Positions 18,908 to 28,105 of a DNA stretch of 64,000 nucleotides are shown here, one piece after another. A model generated the notes under the pieces. It was given only the letters and a program-made list of their open reading frames with translations. It was not told where the DNA came from and made no database searches. How positions within the stretch are numbered: position 1 is the stretch's first letter; each line of letters begins with the position of its first letter. The position numbers were made by a program, and so were the translations under genes. The DNA is taken from contig NZ_JZJL01000019.1 of NCBI RefSeq assembly GCF_000971335.1, positions 18,445-82,444 on the forward strand. Direction: 5' to 3'. This DNA comes from Chromobacterium vaccinii (GTDB lineage Bacteria; Pseudomonadota; Gammaproteobacteria; Burkholderiales; Chromobacteriaceae).

Positions 18908-18958
18908 CGCCTTCTCCTGGTTCCATTGCGGGGAATCCCATATTAGGACAATGGCAAT

Positions 18959-18986
18959 AAAAAAACCGCCCTGCGAAAGGGCGGTT
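18959..18986 (-). terminator. htpG: Terminator after htpG
   Basis: AACCGCCCT (18964-18972) pairs with AGGGCGGTT (18978-18986) around a 5-base loop. On the minus strand the stem is followed by five T residues. It lies 27 bases after the htpG stop. Confidence 0.88.
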
Positions 18987-19012
18987 CATTCTCGGGATCT
19001 ATGCGGACAGGC

Positions 19013-20908
19013 TCAGGCCGACAGCTCCAGCATCAGCTTGTTGATGCGCTTGACGAAGGAGGCCGGATCTTCCAGCTTGCCGCCTTCGGCCAGCAGCGCC
19101 TGGTCGTACAGCACCTGGGCCAGATCGGCGGCGCGAGCCTCGTCGGCTTCGCCGGCCAGCTTCTTCACCAGCACATGCTCCGGATTGATCTCCAGCGTCG
19201 GCTTGCTGCCTTCCACCTTCTGGCCGGCAGCCTTCAGCATCCGCTCCAGGTGGGCGCTCATGTCGTGCTCGCCCGCCACCAGGCAGGCGGGGCTTTCGGT
19301 CAGACGGGCGGTGGCGCGCACTTCCTTCACCTGCTCGCCCAGCGCCTTCAGCACTTTTTCCACCACCGGCTTGGAAGCTTCCTCCACCTGCTTCTGCGCT
19401 TCCTTGTCGGCCTCGTCCTCCAGCGCGCCCAGATCCAGCGCGCCCTTGGCGACCGATTGCAGCGCCTTGCCGTCGAACTCGAACAGCGAGCCGGTGACCC
19501 ACTCGTCGACGCGGTCGGTCAAGAGCAGCACTTCCACGCCCTTCTTCTTGAACACTTCCAGGTGCGGGCTGTTCTTGGCGGCGGCCAGCGTGTCAGCGGT
19601 GATGAAGTAGATCTTGTCCTGGCCTTCCTTCATCCGGCCGATGTAGTCGGCCAGCGATACGGTCGGCTCCGCGCCTTCCGACGCAGTGGAGACGAAGCGC
19701 AGCAGCTTGGCGATGCGTTCCTTGTTGGCGAAGTCCTCGCCCACGCCCTCCTTCAGCACCTGGCCGAACTCCTTCCAGAAGGCGGCGTATTTCTCCGGCT
19801 GGTTGGCCGACAGGTCTTCCAGCAGGCCCAGCACCTTCTTCACGCAGCCGGCTCGGATGGCGTCGATGTCCTTGCTCTCCTGCAGAATCTCGCGCGACAC
19901 GTTCAGCGGCAGGTCGTTGCTGTCAATGACGCCGCGCACGAAGCGCAGGTAGTGCGGCATCAGTTTTTCCGTGTCTTCCATGATGAAGACGCGGCGCACG
20001 TACAGCTTCACGCCCTGCTTGCGCTCGCGGTCGTACAGGTCGAACGGCGCGCGCGACGGGATGTACAACAGCTCGGTGTACTCCTGGCGGCCCTCGACGC
20101 GGGCGTGGCTCCAGGCCAGCGGGTCGGTGAAGTCGTGGGCGACGTGCTTGTAGAATTCCTGGTACTGCTCTTCGGTGATGTCGCTCTTGGAGCGGGTCCA
20201 CAGCGCGGATGCGGAGTTGACCGCCTCCAGCTCGTCGCTGACCACCACTTCGCCGTCCTCGCCGTAGCCGCTGCCCTTTTTCATCTCGATCGGGATGGAG
20301 ATGTGGTCGGAGTACTTGCGGACGATGCCCTTCAGCTTCCAATCGTTGAGCAGCTCGTCCTCGCCCTCTTTCAGGTGCAGGACGATCTCGGTGCCGCGCT
20401 CGGCCTTTTCCACGCTCTCCAGCGTGTACTCGCCCTCGCCCTGCGACTCCCAGCGCACCGCTTCGGCCTCGCCTGCGCGGCGGGTGGTCAGCGTCACCTT
20501 GTCGGCGACGATGAAGGCGGAATAGAAGCCTACGCCGAACTGGCCGATCAAGTGGGCGTCCTTCTTCTCGTCGCCGGACAGCTGCTCGAAGAAGGACTTG
20601 GTGCCGGACTTGGCGATGGTGCCGATGTGGGACACCACTTCGTCGCGGCTCATGCCGATGCCGTTGTCGGCGATGGTGACGGTGCGGGCGTCCTTGTCGA
20701 AGGCGATGCGGATCTTCAGCTCGGGATCGTTCTCGAACAGCTCCGGCTTGGCCAGGCCCTCGAAGCGCAGCTTGTCGGCCGCGTCCGACGCATTGGAGAT
20801 CAGCTCACGCAGGAAGATTTCCTTGTTGGAATACAAGGAGTGGATCATCAGCTTCAGCAGCTGTTTGACTTCGGTCTGAAAACCCAGGGTTTCTTTCTGT
20901 GCACTCAT
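19013..20908 (-). CDS. htpG: Molecular chaperone HtpG (bacterial Hsp90)
   Basis: A 631-residue Hsp90. The N-terminal GHKL ATPase domain is clear: [24 protein letters not shown] and [11 protein letters not shown]. Middle and dimerisation domains follow at the usual length. The start at [10 protein letters not shown] is the family start; the longer open frame upstream is not coding. It is preceded by a good heat-shock promoter (20944-20971) and has its own terminator, so it is probably a single-gene transcript. Confidence 0.97.
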   Translation of the reverse strand: MSAQKETLGFQTEVKQLLKLMIHSLYSNKEIFLRELISNASDAADKLRFEGLAKPELFENDPELKIRIAFDKDARTVTIADNGIGMSRDEVVSHIGTIAKSGTKSFFEQLSGDEKKDAHLIGQFGVGFYSAFIVADKVTLTTRRAGEAEAVRWESQGEGEYTLESVEKAERGTEIVLHLKEGEDELLNDWKLKGIVRKYSDHISIPIEMKKGSGYGEDGEVVVSDELEAVNSASALWTRSKSDITEEQYQEFYKHVAHDFTDPLAWSHARVEGRQEYTELLYIPSRAPFDLYDRERKQGVKLYVRRVFIMEDTEKLMPHYLRFVRGVIDSNDLPLNVSREILQESKDIDAIRAGCVKKVLGLLEDLSANQPEKYAAFWKEFGQVLKEGVGEDFANKERIAKLLRFVSTASEGAEPTVSLADYIGRMKEGQDKIYFITADTLAAAKNSPHLEVFKKKGVEVLLLTDRVDEWVTGSLFEFDGKALQSVAKGALDLGALEDEADKEAQKQVEEASKPVVEKVLKALGEQVKEVRATARLTESPACLVAGEHDMSAHLERMLKAAGQKVEGSKPTLEINPEHVLVKKLAGEADEARAADLAQVLYDQALLAEGGKLEDPASFVKRINKLMLELSA

Positions 20909-20943
20909 GGTCGTCAATGTTATTGAGGTTGGCGATAGCGGGC

Positions 20944-20971
20944 AGATGGCGGCTTTCGGCCGCATTTCAAG
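20944..20971 (-). promoter_or_regulatory. htpG: Sigma-32 type heat-shock promoter of htpG
   Basis: On the minus strand CTTGAAA (20971-20965), a 13-base spacer, and CGCCATCT (20951-20944) match the sigma-32 consensus CTTGAAA-N11-16-CCCCATNT with one mismatch. Transcription would begin about 30 bases before the htpG start codon. Confidence 0.82.
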
Positions 20972-20983
20972 TAGCCGGAATGC

Positions 20984-21011
20984 AAAAAGCCCTGTCGGTC
21001 GACAGGGCTTT
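20984..21011 (-). terminator. proQ: Terminator after proQ
   Basis: AAAGCCCTGTCG (20986-20997) and CGACAGGGCTTT (21000-21011) form a perfect 12-bp inverted repeat followed on the minus strand by TTTTTGC. It separates proQ from the htpG promoter. Confidence 0.9.
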
Positions 21012-21030
21012 CTTCCGCAATGGGAATCGA

Positions 21031-21495
21031 TCAGGACTCGGTCTGGCCATCCTGCTGCGGCGCGGCTTCCGCCACGGCGGGAACCGCGTCGACCGCTGCC
21101 GGAGCGGCGGCCTCGACCGGCGCCGTCTCGGCTTCGGCGGCCGGGGCGTTCTTCGGCTGCATCTGCAGCTCGGCGGCGCGCTTCTCCTCGGCGCTCACCT
21201 CGCCTTGCGGCTTGCCGTTCAGGTCGAAACGCTTGCCGCCGCGGGCCAGCGACTTCAGGTAGCGCGGCTTGCGGCAATGGTTGGCCACCACGCGGGAAAT
21301 CAGGGCCGGATCGAACTGCGACAACGCCGCGATCAGGCTCTCGTGAATGCCGAGCGCCAACGGCCGGAACTGGCGAAACACGTCAAACTTGCCGTAGATG
21401 TGGTCCGCGATCATCTCGGTCTGCTTTTTCTTGGACAAGCTTTGGACTGCAGACTTGAGAGCAGCACCGAGTGCCGTTTCAGTATTTGGCTTCAT
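21031..21495 (-). CDS. proQ: ProQ/FinO-family RNA chaperone
   Basis: A 154-residue protein. The FinO core covers about residues 1-110 with [13 protein letters not shown] and an [13 protein letters not shown] segment that is typical of the RNA-binding surface. The C-terminal 45 residues are an Ala/Pro/Glu-rich unstructured tail. ProQ-family proteins bind structured RNAs and sRNAs and stabilise transcripts or promote pairing. This makes it a possible partner for the sRNA candidate at 59.5 kb, but nothing in the sequence proves that. The start [10 protein letters not shown] was chosen over an ATG 16 codons upstream. Confidence 0.9.
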   Translation of the reverse strand: MKPNTETALGAALKSAVQSLSKKKQTEMIADHIYGKFDVFRQFRPLALGIHESLIAALSQFDPALISRVVANHCRKPRYLKSLARGGKRFDLNGKPQGEVSAEEKRAAELQMQPKNAPAAEAETAPVEAAAPAAVDAVPAVAEAAPQQDGQTES

Positions 21496-21678
21496 GAACT
21501 TCAATCTAGATCCGTTGATGCAAAGACAGCGCATGCTGCCCAATCAAGAGGCGTGGTGCAACCGGCCACTTGTCCAGTTAGACGACGGCGTCGCCAGGAT
21601 GTGAATTTTAATCCAGCAAGATGAACGCCGCCATCTGCCCGCATAGGGACAAAACGGTTTCCGCGGCCGGATTGCTGA

Positions 21679-21763
21679 TGGTGCCCCGGGCCGGGGTCGA
21701 ACCGGCACAGCCGAAGCCGAGGGATTTTAAGTCCCTTGTGTCTACCAATTTCACCACCGGGGC
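21679..21763 (-). tRNA. tRNA-Leu(UAA)
   Basis: On the minus strand an 85-base gene with encoded CCA. The 7-bp acceptor stem GCCCCGG/CCGGGGC, anticodon loop with TAA, a long variable arm and GGTTCGA T-loop identify a class II leucine tRNA. It has its own promoter just upstream. Confidence 0.97.
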
Positions 21764-21779
21764 AGCAGCAAAGCGGGCA

Positions 21780-21809
21780 ATTGTAGCCCAGCGCAACGCG
21801 GGCTGACAA
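21780..21809 (-). promoter_or_regulatory. Promoter of tRNA-Leu
   Basis: On the minus strand TTGTCA (21809-21804), an 18-base spacer, and TACAAT (21785-21780). Each box is one base from consensus. Transcription would start roughly 10 bases before the tRNA. Confidence 0.75.
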
Positions 21810-22476
21810 TGCATTTTAAATATCGCATCCCAGGCAGTGCAGGATGATCACCCGCCGCTTGCGAATCGGCCGATTATTCAGCTTATTTCGTCTTGATATG
21901 ATTTAGCAGCGCGTTTTATCAGCGGCAACGATTTGATTTTAAAGCATTGCCTGCCAATGAGACGCTGCACTTTAACGGCAATGGCCAGAGCTGTCAACGC
22001 TGCGGCAGGCAAATGCCAATCGGCGGCAATGCGCCGCGCATAAAATCATCTCGATTAACAATGGATGATATGCAAATGACGACTAAATAGCTGTTTTTCC
22101 GGTCAATATCTTAGGTATATGGGCGGTATCAATAACCCTCCGATAAAAACGCCTTGGCGATGCCTATCAAATACTGACGAATTTCACCACACTTCCGCAT
22201 TGAATCATTATCAATATATTTACTCGCCTCCTTATTCATTTCAGCCTAGGCGATACAGAATCAGCGCCCGGGCCGATTCCGGCGCGGCTGCCGCCGCCAA
22301 ATGCCCGCTCCCGGCAAAGCCCCTCCCCCGCGTAATGCGAGCCCCTCTCGCCCTCTCGCCCACCCCGCCACTGACATGGTTCCCCTGCCGGCCTGCGCCG
22401 GCCGCTTTCTAAACTGGCCTCCAATCACAGCAGCGCGCCGGCCATGCCGGCCCGCATCCATTTGCGGAGAAACCAC
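21810..22476. other. AT-rich stretch of about 670 bases without a gene
   Basis: Composition is distinctly more AT-rich than the surroundings up to about 22260. No open frame with a convincing start or domain was found. It lies between tRNA-Leu and the accessory block and may mark the border of inserted DNA; no attachment-site repeat of the tRNA end was seen by eye. Confidence 0.5.
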
Positions 22477-23271
22477 ATGCAAGCATTGGGCAAGGGCGCG
22501 CACGGCCAGGAGGTGCGGGAATTGCAAATCCGTCTCAACAGCCAGGGCTCCAGGCTGGAGGTGGATGGATGGTATGGAACGGCCACTGAACAAGCGGTGG
22601 CCCGGCTGCAACGCCGCGCCGGCCTGGTGGTCAACGGCGTGGCCGGCGACGCCACGCAGGCGGCGCTGCGCGGCCTGCGCGATCCGCGTCGGCTTCGCGA
22701 GGCGGATCTGCTCGATGCCGCCGACCGCCTGCGCTTGCCGCCCCCCAGCCTGAAGGCTTTCTGCGAGACCGAGGCGGAAGACGGCGGCTTCCTGCCCGAC
22801 GGCAGCGCGCGCATCCTGCTGGAGCGCCATATCGCCTATCGCCAAGCCTTGAAGGCCGGCCTGGACGCCAATCGCATCGCCAGCCGCCATCCCGAGCTGT
22901 GCAAGCCCATCCGCGGCGGCTATCAAAACCCATCCGCGGAATGGGAGCGTTTCCGGCGGCTGGCCGCCGTGGCGGGGGAAACGGTCGCCGTCGAGTCCTG
23001 CCTCTGGGGACTGTACCGATTGCCCGGCTTCCTCTGGCAGGAGCTGGGCTATGCCGACGCCCGGTCGTTCCGGACGGAAATGGAGAGGAACGAGGCCCGC
23101 CAGCTGGACGGCCTGGTCCGGCTGTTGGGCGCGCGCCCCGCCTTGCTGCAAACCCTGCGCGAACGCCGCTGGCGCGCGACGGCGCGCATCCGGCAGGGCC
23201 CCGCCTGGCTGGACAGCCTGTACGACGCCCGCCTGGCCGCCGCCCATGACAGGGCGAGGAGGCTGGCATGA
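22477..23271 (+). CDS. Endolysin-like N-acetylmuramidase with peptidoglycan-binding domain
   Basis: A 264-residue protein. The N-terminal 70 residues are a peptidoglycan-binding repeat (GKGAHGQEVRELQIRL, then VDGWYGTATEQAV). The rest matches the DUF3380 muramidase domain of phage endolysins. The catalytic-Glu segment is around CETEAEDGGFLPDG, followed by ILLERH, and LWGLYRLPGF takes the place of the usual SWGLFQIMG. It would cleave the MurNAc-GlcNAc bond. There is no signal peptide, as in holin-dependent endolysins. The ATG follows GGAG with 7 bases. Its stop overlaps the next gene as ATGA. Confidence 0.82.
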   Translation: MQALGKGAHGQEVRELQIRLNSQGSRLEVDGWYGTATEQAVARLQRRAGLVVNGVAGDATQAALRGLRDPRRLREADLLDAADRLRLPPPSLKAFCETEAEDGGFLPDGSARILLERHIAYRQALKAGLDANRIASRHPELCKPIRGGYQNPSAEWERFRRLAAVAGETVAVESCLWGLYRLPGFLWQELGYADARSFRTEMERNEARQLDGLVRLLGARPALLQTLRERRWRATARIRQGPAWLDSLYDARLAAAHDRARRLA

Positions 23272-23531
23272 CGCCGTACGCGCCGCTCCGGCTCGCCGCC
23301 GCCGCGCTCGCCTTGCTGTTTCCGCTGCAGCTGCTCGACCTGCAGTTCGGCCGCAGCGCGGCGCTGCAAACCCAAATCGCGCATTTGCAGTTGCGCGAGC
23401 AACAGTTGCTGACCATCAATCAGCAACAGGCGCAGCAGCTGGCCATCCAGGATCTGGACATGAAGCTGCTGGCGTCGGCTCAGCGCGAACTGGCGGACGA
23501 AACCCGACGCCTGCTGCGATCTCGCCATTGA
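23268..23531 (+). CDS. Small membrane-anchored coiled-coil protein, spanin-like
   Basis: An 87-residue product with one N-terminal hydrophobic segment (about 8-25), then a Gln/Leu-rich helix likely to form a coiled coil (about 28-85). Its ATG overlaps the muramidase stop (ATGA), so the pair is translationally coupled. Gene order and topology resemble an endolysin followed by an inner-membrane spanin (Rz), but no outer-membrane spanin frame was found within it, and homology cannot be claimed. It could equally be a holin-unrelated membrane accessory. Confidence 0.65.
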   Translation: MTPYAPLRLAAAALALLFPLQLLDLQFGRSAALQTQIAHLQLREQQLLTINQQQAQQLAIQDLDMKLLASAQRELADETRRLLRSRH

Positions 23532-23532
23532 G

Positions 23533-24480
23533 TCATTCGTCTGCCGGCGAGCGCAGCAAGCTGGACGGCTGCCGCCCCAGCACCCGCAAGAAGCTGCGGC
23601 GCATGCGCTCCGCGTCGCCGAAGCCGCACAGCCGGGCCACCTTCTGAATGGAACGCTCGCCGCTTTCCAGCGCGGCGCGCGCGGCCTCCACCCTCAGTTG
23701 CTCCACCGCCTTTGCCGGCGGCATGCCCACCTCGGACTGGAACAGCCGCGAGAAATGGCGCGGACTCAGGCAGCAAAACCCAGCCAACGACTCCACGTCC
23801 CAAGCCCCATCCAAGCTCCGCCGCACCTGGTCCAACAAAGCCGCGAAGCGTCCGTCCGGACGCTGCATCTCCAGCAGCGACGAAAACTGCGACTGCCCGC
23901 CCGGGCGGCGGTAATACACCACCAGCCGCTGCGCGCAACGCCGGGCGATCTCCTCGCCCATGTCTTCCGCCACCAAGGCCAGCGCCACATCGATGCCGGC
24001 GCTGACCCCGGCCGCGGTCCAGATGTTGCCCTGGTGGATGAAGATGCGGTCAGTATCCAGCGCCACCGCCGGATAGCGGCGAGAGAATTCCCCGCTATGC
24101 GCCCAATGGGTGGTCGCGCGCCGGCCATCCAGCAAGCCGGCCTCCGCCAGCAGGAAAGCGCCGGTGCAAACGCTGACCACGCGCCGGGAAGCCGATGCGC
24201 AACGCCGCAGGTAGGCCAGCGTCTCCCCGCAGCCCAGCGCGGAAGGCGCGCCCTCCCCGCCGGCCACCAGCACCGTGTCCGGCGCCGGCATCGCGGACAG
24301 CGGCCGGCTTTCCAGCGCGATGCCTGAGGAGCTGCGCGCCGCGCCGCCGGCCACGGTCAGCGGCGTCAGCCGGTACGCGCCCGGCCGATAGTGGAGCGCG
24401 CATTCAAAAACGGAGATCGGCCCCGCCGCGTCCAATAGCTGAAAACCGTCGAACAACAGGATGGCGATGTCTCGCGTCAT
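23533..24480 (-). CDS. GlxA-type transcriptional regulator (DJ-1/PfpI plus AraC domains)
   Basis: A 315-residue regulator. The N-terminal 190 residues are a DJ-1/PfpI domain with the nucleophile-elbow segment SVCTGAFLLAEAGLL. The C-terminal 100 residues are an AraC-type pair of helix-turn-helix motifs (LAGFCCLSPRHFSRLFQ, VARLCGFGD). It is transcribed divergently from a DJ-1 enzyme gene 83 bases away, which it probably controls. It ends one base from the spanin-like gene on the other strand. Confidence 0.92.
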   Translation of the reverse strand: MTRDIAILLFDGFQLLDAAGPISVFECALHYRPGAYRLTPLTVAGGAARSSSGIALESRPLSAMPAPDTVLVAGGEGAPSALGCGETLAYLRRCASASRRVVSVCTGAFLLAEAGLLDGRRATTHWAHSGEFSRRYPAVALDTDRIFIHQGNIWTAAGVSAGIDVALALVAEDMGEEIARRCAQRLVVYYRRPGGQSQFSSLLEMQRPDGRFAALLDQVRRSLDGAWDVESLAGFCCLSPRHFSRLFQSEVGMPPAKAVEQLRVEAARAALESGERSIQKVARLCGFGDAERMRRSFLRVLGRQPSSLLRSPADE

Positions 24481-24563
24481 GGCATGAAAAGTTGGAATTT
24501 AGTCATTTTCGCCACAGCATAGCCGGCCGATGATTGCGGGGTCAATCACCGCCGGGAGGCATC

Positions 24564-25247
24564 ATGAACCACCCCTATACCATCGTTTTCGCGCTGTATC
24601 CGGGCGTCACCCAGCTGGACTTCACCGGTCCGCTGGAATTCCTGAGCAAGCTCCCACGGGCCCGTTGCCTGCTGGCCTCCAGCCGGGGCGGCGACATCCG
24701 CGCCGACGGCGGCGTCGTCTTCGCTGACATCGCCCGGCTGGCCGACATCGAACGCTGCGACCTGCTGTGCGTCCCCGGCGGACTGGGCACCATTGAAGCA
24801 ATGGAGGATGCCGAGCTGCTGGAACAGCTGCGCCGCCTCGCCGCCGGCGCCGATTACCTCAGCTCGGTCTGCACCGGCTCCTTGCTGCTCGGCGCGGCCG
24901 GCCTGCTCAAAGGCCGCCGCGCCGCCTGCCACTGGGCCTGGCTGGACAGCCTGGCGGCCTTCGGCGCCCATCCCTGCCCGGACCGGGTGGTGGTGGATGG
25001 AAAACTGTTCAGCGGCGGCGGCGTCACCGCCGGCATAGACATGGCGCTGACCCTGATGGCGGAAATCGCCGGCCCCGAGTTCGCGCAGACGGTGCAACTG
25101 ACGCTGGAATACGCGCCGGCGCCGCCGTTCGCCTCCGGCCGGCCGGAACTGGCCAGCCCGGAAGTGCTGGCCGCTGCGCGGCGGCGGATCGACCAAGTCC
25201 GCGATCGGCGCGAAAAAGCGGTGATACGCGCCGCCTCGAGCCTGTGA
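24564..25247 (+). CDS. DJ-1/PfpI-family protein, isonitrile hydratase-like
   Basis: A 227-residue DJ-1 protein starting at an ATG after GGGAGG. The conserved Cys is in SVCTGSLLLGAAGLL and the downstream ACHW segment resembles isonitrile hydratase (InhA) of Pseudomonas. The nearby Asp/Glu residue is in LDFTGPLEFL. By family it may hydrate isonitriles or act on reactive carbonyls; the substrate is unproven. It is divergent from the GlxA-type regulator that likely responds to the same chemistry. Confidence 0.85.
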   Translation: MNHPYTIVFALYPGVTQLDFTGPLEFLSKLPRARCLLASSRGGDIRADGGVVFADIARLADIERCDLLCVPGGLGTIEAMEDAELLEQLRRLAAGADYLSSVCTGSLLLGAAGLLKGRRAACHWAWLDSLAAFGAHPCPDRVVVDGKLFSGGGVTAGIDMALTLMAEIAGPEFAQTVQLTLEYAPAPPFASGRPELASPEVLAAARRRIDQVRDRREKAVIRAASSL

Positions 25248-25378
25248 AAGAGGAAAAACTGTCCAAGAGGCTGACCGACGCCGCCTCGCCAGCGGCTACA
25301 CCTAGAGCATGAAGCCCCATCCCGGCGCAGATTCCCGGCATCCCGGCGCGATCCGCGCTCCTCCACGCGAGGTGAACG

Positions 25379-25735
25379 ATGAGCCTGTATGCCGAACTGG
25401 TCAGACACGCGGCGGACCAATACCGCGCCCAGCTGGACGCGCTCTACGCGCGGCAGCACATCATTCAGCAGGCCGACCGGATCGCCGGCCTGCTGAGCAA
25501 GGCAGGCCTTCCCGCCCGGGCGCAGGCCGACGAGCAATTCATGCCCTATGTCGAGCTGTCGCTGGCCGAGGAGCTGCTAAGCATGCGGCAAGCCGTGCTG
25601 AGCTACGTCTGCAATGTGCTGGAATGCCATCTGGAGGGCGGCGCGGGCGCCGGCGGGCGGGACTGTTACCGGATACTGCCGGCCGCGGATTCGCCGGAAC
25701 AAATCCGCCTGATGCTGGTGGTGACCGGCAGCTGA
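25379..25735 (+). CDS. Hypothetical protein
   Basis: A 118-residue product with GAGG 6 bases before its ATG. Residues 1-60 are predicted helical and amphipathic (ELVRHAADQYRAQLDALYAR), followed by a short Gly-rich loop (GGAGAGG) and a beta-like C terminus. There is no signal peptide or membrane segment. No family is recognised. It lies in the accessory block, 131 bases after the DJ-1 gene, and converges with the repeat protein gene. Confidence 0.65.
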   Translation: MSLYAELVRHAADQYRAQLDALYARQHIIQQADRIAGLLSKAGLPARAQADEQFMPYVELSLAEELLSMRQAVLSYVCNVLECHLEGGAGAGGRDCYRILPAADSPEQIRLMLVVTGS

Positions 25736-25787
25736 TCCGGCATCCAAGCGCGCGGCGGGAATCTCGCCCGCCACGCCCTGCCGCGCG

Positions 25788-26489
25788 TCAAAGCGTCTGG
25801 AAGTAGAGGCGGTAGTCGCCCTGCCCGAACAGCATGGCCATGCTGGTCAGGTTGCTGTTGGCCGGTATGTCCACCAGATTCAGCACCGGGATCGAATCGA
25901 AGCCGTACTCGTATTGATTCGTTTGCCGGTTGTAGGCGAACTGATAGAAGGTATCGACGCTGCCCACCTTGAACGCGTACAGGCGGTAAGCGTTGCCGTC
26001 GAACAGCATGGACCAGCGATGCCAGTCGGTATCGTTCGGGGCCTTCGCCACGTTGAGCGTGGGAATCGAGTTGTAGCCGTATTCATAGCGGCTGGTTTCC
26101 CGATTGAAGCCGAACTGGTACAGCACCGTCGGCGCGCCCAGCCGGCGCAGATACAGCCGATAGGTCTTGGTGCCGCTGTCGTACAGCATCGCCAGGCTGC
26201 TGGCGTCGGCATCGGCCGGCGCGCCGGTGATCAGCAGCTCCTTGATCGAGTTGTAGCCGAACTCGTACGCTCCGCTCGCCGGGTTGAACGCGGCCTGGTA
26301 AAGCGTGTTGGCGCTGCTGCCCTTGAAGAAATACATCCGGTAATACTCGCCGTCGTTCAGCATCGCCCAGCGCAGCCAATTGGTATCGGCGGGCATGTTG
26401 ACGACGGGCATGTTGGGAATGGATCCGCCATAGGCGAATTTGTAGGTGCTGGTGCCGGGAACGTAAGCGAACTGGTTGACCGAGGCCAT
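25788..26489 (-). CDS. Unrecognised protein of four tandem ~58-residue repeats
   Basis: A 233-residue protein with an excellent ribosome site (AGGAGG) before MASVNQF. Nearly its whole length is four repeats starting near residues 5, 63, 123 and 181. Shared features are YQFxFN, YEYGYNSIP, a Leu-Val strand, (N/A)DTDW, a (S/A)MLxDG turn, and YRLYxFK. Repeats 1 and 3 keep the Trp pair; 2 and 4 have lost it. The aromatic, beta-rich pattern suggests a propeller-like or lectin-like fold, which is inference. No signal peptide is present. The function is unknown. Confidence 0.8.
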   Translation of the reverse strand: MASVNQFAYVPGTSTYKFAYGGSIPNMPVVNMPADTNWLRWAMLNDGEYYRMYFFKGSSANTLYQAAFNPASGAYEFGYNSIKELLITGAPADADASSLAMLYDSGTKTYRLYLRRLGAPTVLYQFGFNRETSRYEYGYNSIPTLNVAKAPNDTDWHRWSMLFDGNAYRLYAFKVGSVDTFYQFAYNRQTNQYEYGFDSIPVLNLVDIPANSNLTSMAMLFGQGDYRLYFQTL

Positions 26490-26636
26490 GGCGTTTTCCT
26501 CCTGAGGTTGCACTGCCGCGAACCCGCCTCTGCGGCGGATACCGGAACTCCCCCTCGGCGCGATGAGCCCATTCGGCGCAGGATGCCGGGCAACAGGCCG
26601 GCGATGCTTCGGCATGCCGGCCTGATGAATCTAAAC

Positions 26637-26708
26637 TATGACTGTCCTTGTATGAAAAAATTATAAACGCATAAAATTCGGACAACCCTGATCAAAAGAA
26701 CAGTCATA
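26637..26708 (-). promoter_or_regulatory. Promoter region of the repeat-protein gene with flanking inverted repeat
   Basis: TATGACTGT (26637-26645) and ACAGTCATA (26700-26708) form a perfect 9-bp inverted repeat 54 bases apart. Between them a minus-strand TATAAT (26665-26660) is a probable -10 box without a good -35. The arrangement suggests regulator half-sites around an activated promoter. Confidence 0.45.
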
Positions 26709-26734
26709 ATGGCGGCCAACAAGCGCCCGCCAGA

Positions 26735-27925
26735 TCACGACCTCCCGGCATGCGCCAACGACGGATCCAGCGCCGACAAGATCCGATAAGCCGCCCGGAC
26801 GCGTTCGGCATTGGGGTAGTTGCGGTTGGCCAGCATCACAATGCCCACCTTGCGCGCCGGCACGAACAGCACGTAAGCGCCGAAACCGTTGGTGGAGCCA
26901 GTCTTGTTCAGCAGCATGTCCGCGCCTGCCTGGCGAGGCGGATTCAGCCACGCCACCTGCTGCGGCTGGAATGCGATCTCGTTGGAATTGCCCGCCAGCA
27001 AACGCTCAAGGCTGAGCGGGTAGCGATAGCCCTCCCAACCCAGGCCCTGATGCAGATCGCCAACCCGGTAATATGCAGCGTGGCTGGCATCCATGGCTCG
27101 CCGCAACGCCGGCTCCGTCCGCCCGGACATGTTGATCGCCAGGTATTTCAGCATGTCGGCCGCGCTGGATTTGATGCCATAGGCCTCCGCGTCGAGCGCC
27201 CCCGGCCCTACCCGCACCGGCTTGCCCGCCTTGGAATAGCCCCAGGCGTAGCGCGATTGCTCCGCCGCCGGAACATGGATGAAGGTATGGCTCAAACCCA
27301 GCTTGGGCAACAGCCCCCGCTGCATCGCCTCATCGAAAGGCTGGCCCAGGCTGCGGGCGGCAAGATGCCCGAACAAGCCGATGCTGGGATTGGAGTACAG
27401 ACGCCTCGCGCCCGGCGCGTAACCCGGCTTCCAGGCGCGGTAATAGCCCAGCATCGAAGATTGATCGGCGACCGCATCCGGAAACTGCAGCGGCAGGCCG
27501 CCGGCGCTGTAAGTGGCGAGTTGCAACAAGGAAATGCGGTCGAAAGCGCTGCCCTTGAGTTCGGGCTGGTAGCGGCTGGCCTTGTCATCCAGCGACAGCT
27601 TGCCCTGCGCCAGCGCGTAGCCGCCCAGAATGCCGGTGAAGGTCTTGCTGATCGAGCCCAGCTCGAACAGGGTGTCCTGGGTCACGGCCTGGCCGCTCTC
27701 CCGGGAGGCGACGCCATAGTTGAAGTAGCGGGCTTCGCCGTTTGCCAGCACCGCCACCGCCATGCCGGGAATGTCGTTGGCCTTCATCAGCGGCGGAATC
27801 ACCGCTTCCACCGCCTTGCCGAGGTCGGCGCCGCCGCCGTCATTGGCGGCCAAAGCCGCGGCCGGAACAAGGGAAAGGCAGCCGAGCACGCCTGCCAAGG
27901 TTCGAAATTTCAGGGATCGCATCAT
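26735..27925 (-). CDS. ampC: Class C beta-lactamase (AmpC-like)
   Basis: A 396-residue precursor with a signal peptide ending at AALA (about residue 26). Serine beta-lactamase motifs are in order: SISK (Ser 91), YSN and a downstream KTG followed by STN. The start follows GGAG; a second ATG is adjacent. It would hydrolyse cephalosporins and penicillins in the periplasm. No ampR gene is adjacent, so the usual LysR-type induction is not supported locally. Upstream on the same strand, 180 bases away, is an AmiD-like amidase gene. A DD-peptidase-like esterase is possible, but the motif set and length fit class C. Confidence 0.88.
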   Translation of the reverse strand: MMRSLKFRTLAGVLGCLSLVPAAALAANDGGGADLGKAVEAVIPPLMKANDIPGMAVAVLANGEARYFNYGVASRESGQAVTQDTLFELGSISKTFTGILGGYALAQGKLSLDDKASRYQPELKGSAFDRISLLQLATYSAGGLPLQFPDAVADQSSMLGYYRAWKPGYAPGARRLYSNPSIGLFGHLAARSLGQPFDEAMQRGLLPKLGLSHTFIHVPAAEQSRYAWGYSKAGKPVRVGPGALDAEAYGIKSSAADMLKYLAINMSGRTEPALRRAMDASHAAYYRVGDLHQGLGWEGYRYPLSLERLLAGNSNEIAFQPQQVAWLNPPRQAGADMLLNKTGSTNGFGAYVLFVPARKVGIVMLANRNYPNAERVRAAYRILSALDPSLAHAGRS

Positions 27926-28105
27926 CGCGGAACTCCGGTGCGGGGACATGGCGGCCGACGCGGCCTCTCCGCGCGGCGCTTGGTCCCGATTGGGAAAGCC
28001 CCGCCAAGTTACAAACCGCGGCGGCCAGCGTAAACCGCAAGAAACGTAACATCCGTAACCGTTAATGGACTGTAAACAAAATGCCGGCACTGGCGGCCTT
28101 TCGTC

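Noticed and set aside
22119..22412. 97-codon frame in the AT-rich region after tRNA-Leu
   Set aside because: No recognisable start site or domain; composition changes midway across the AT/GC border.
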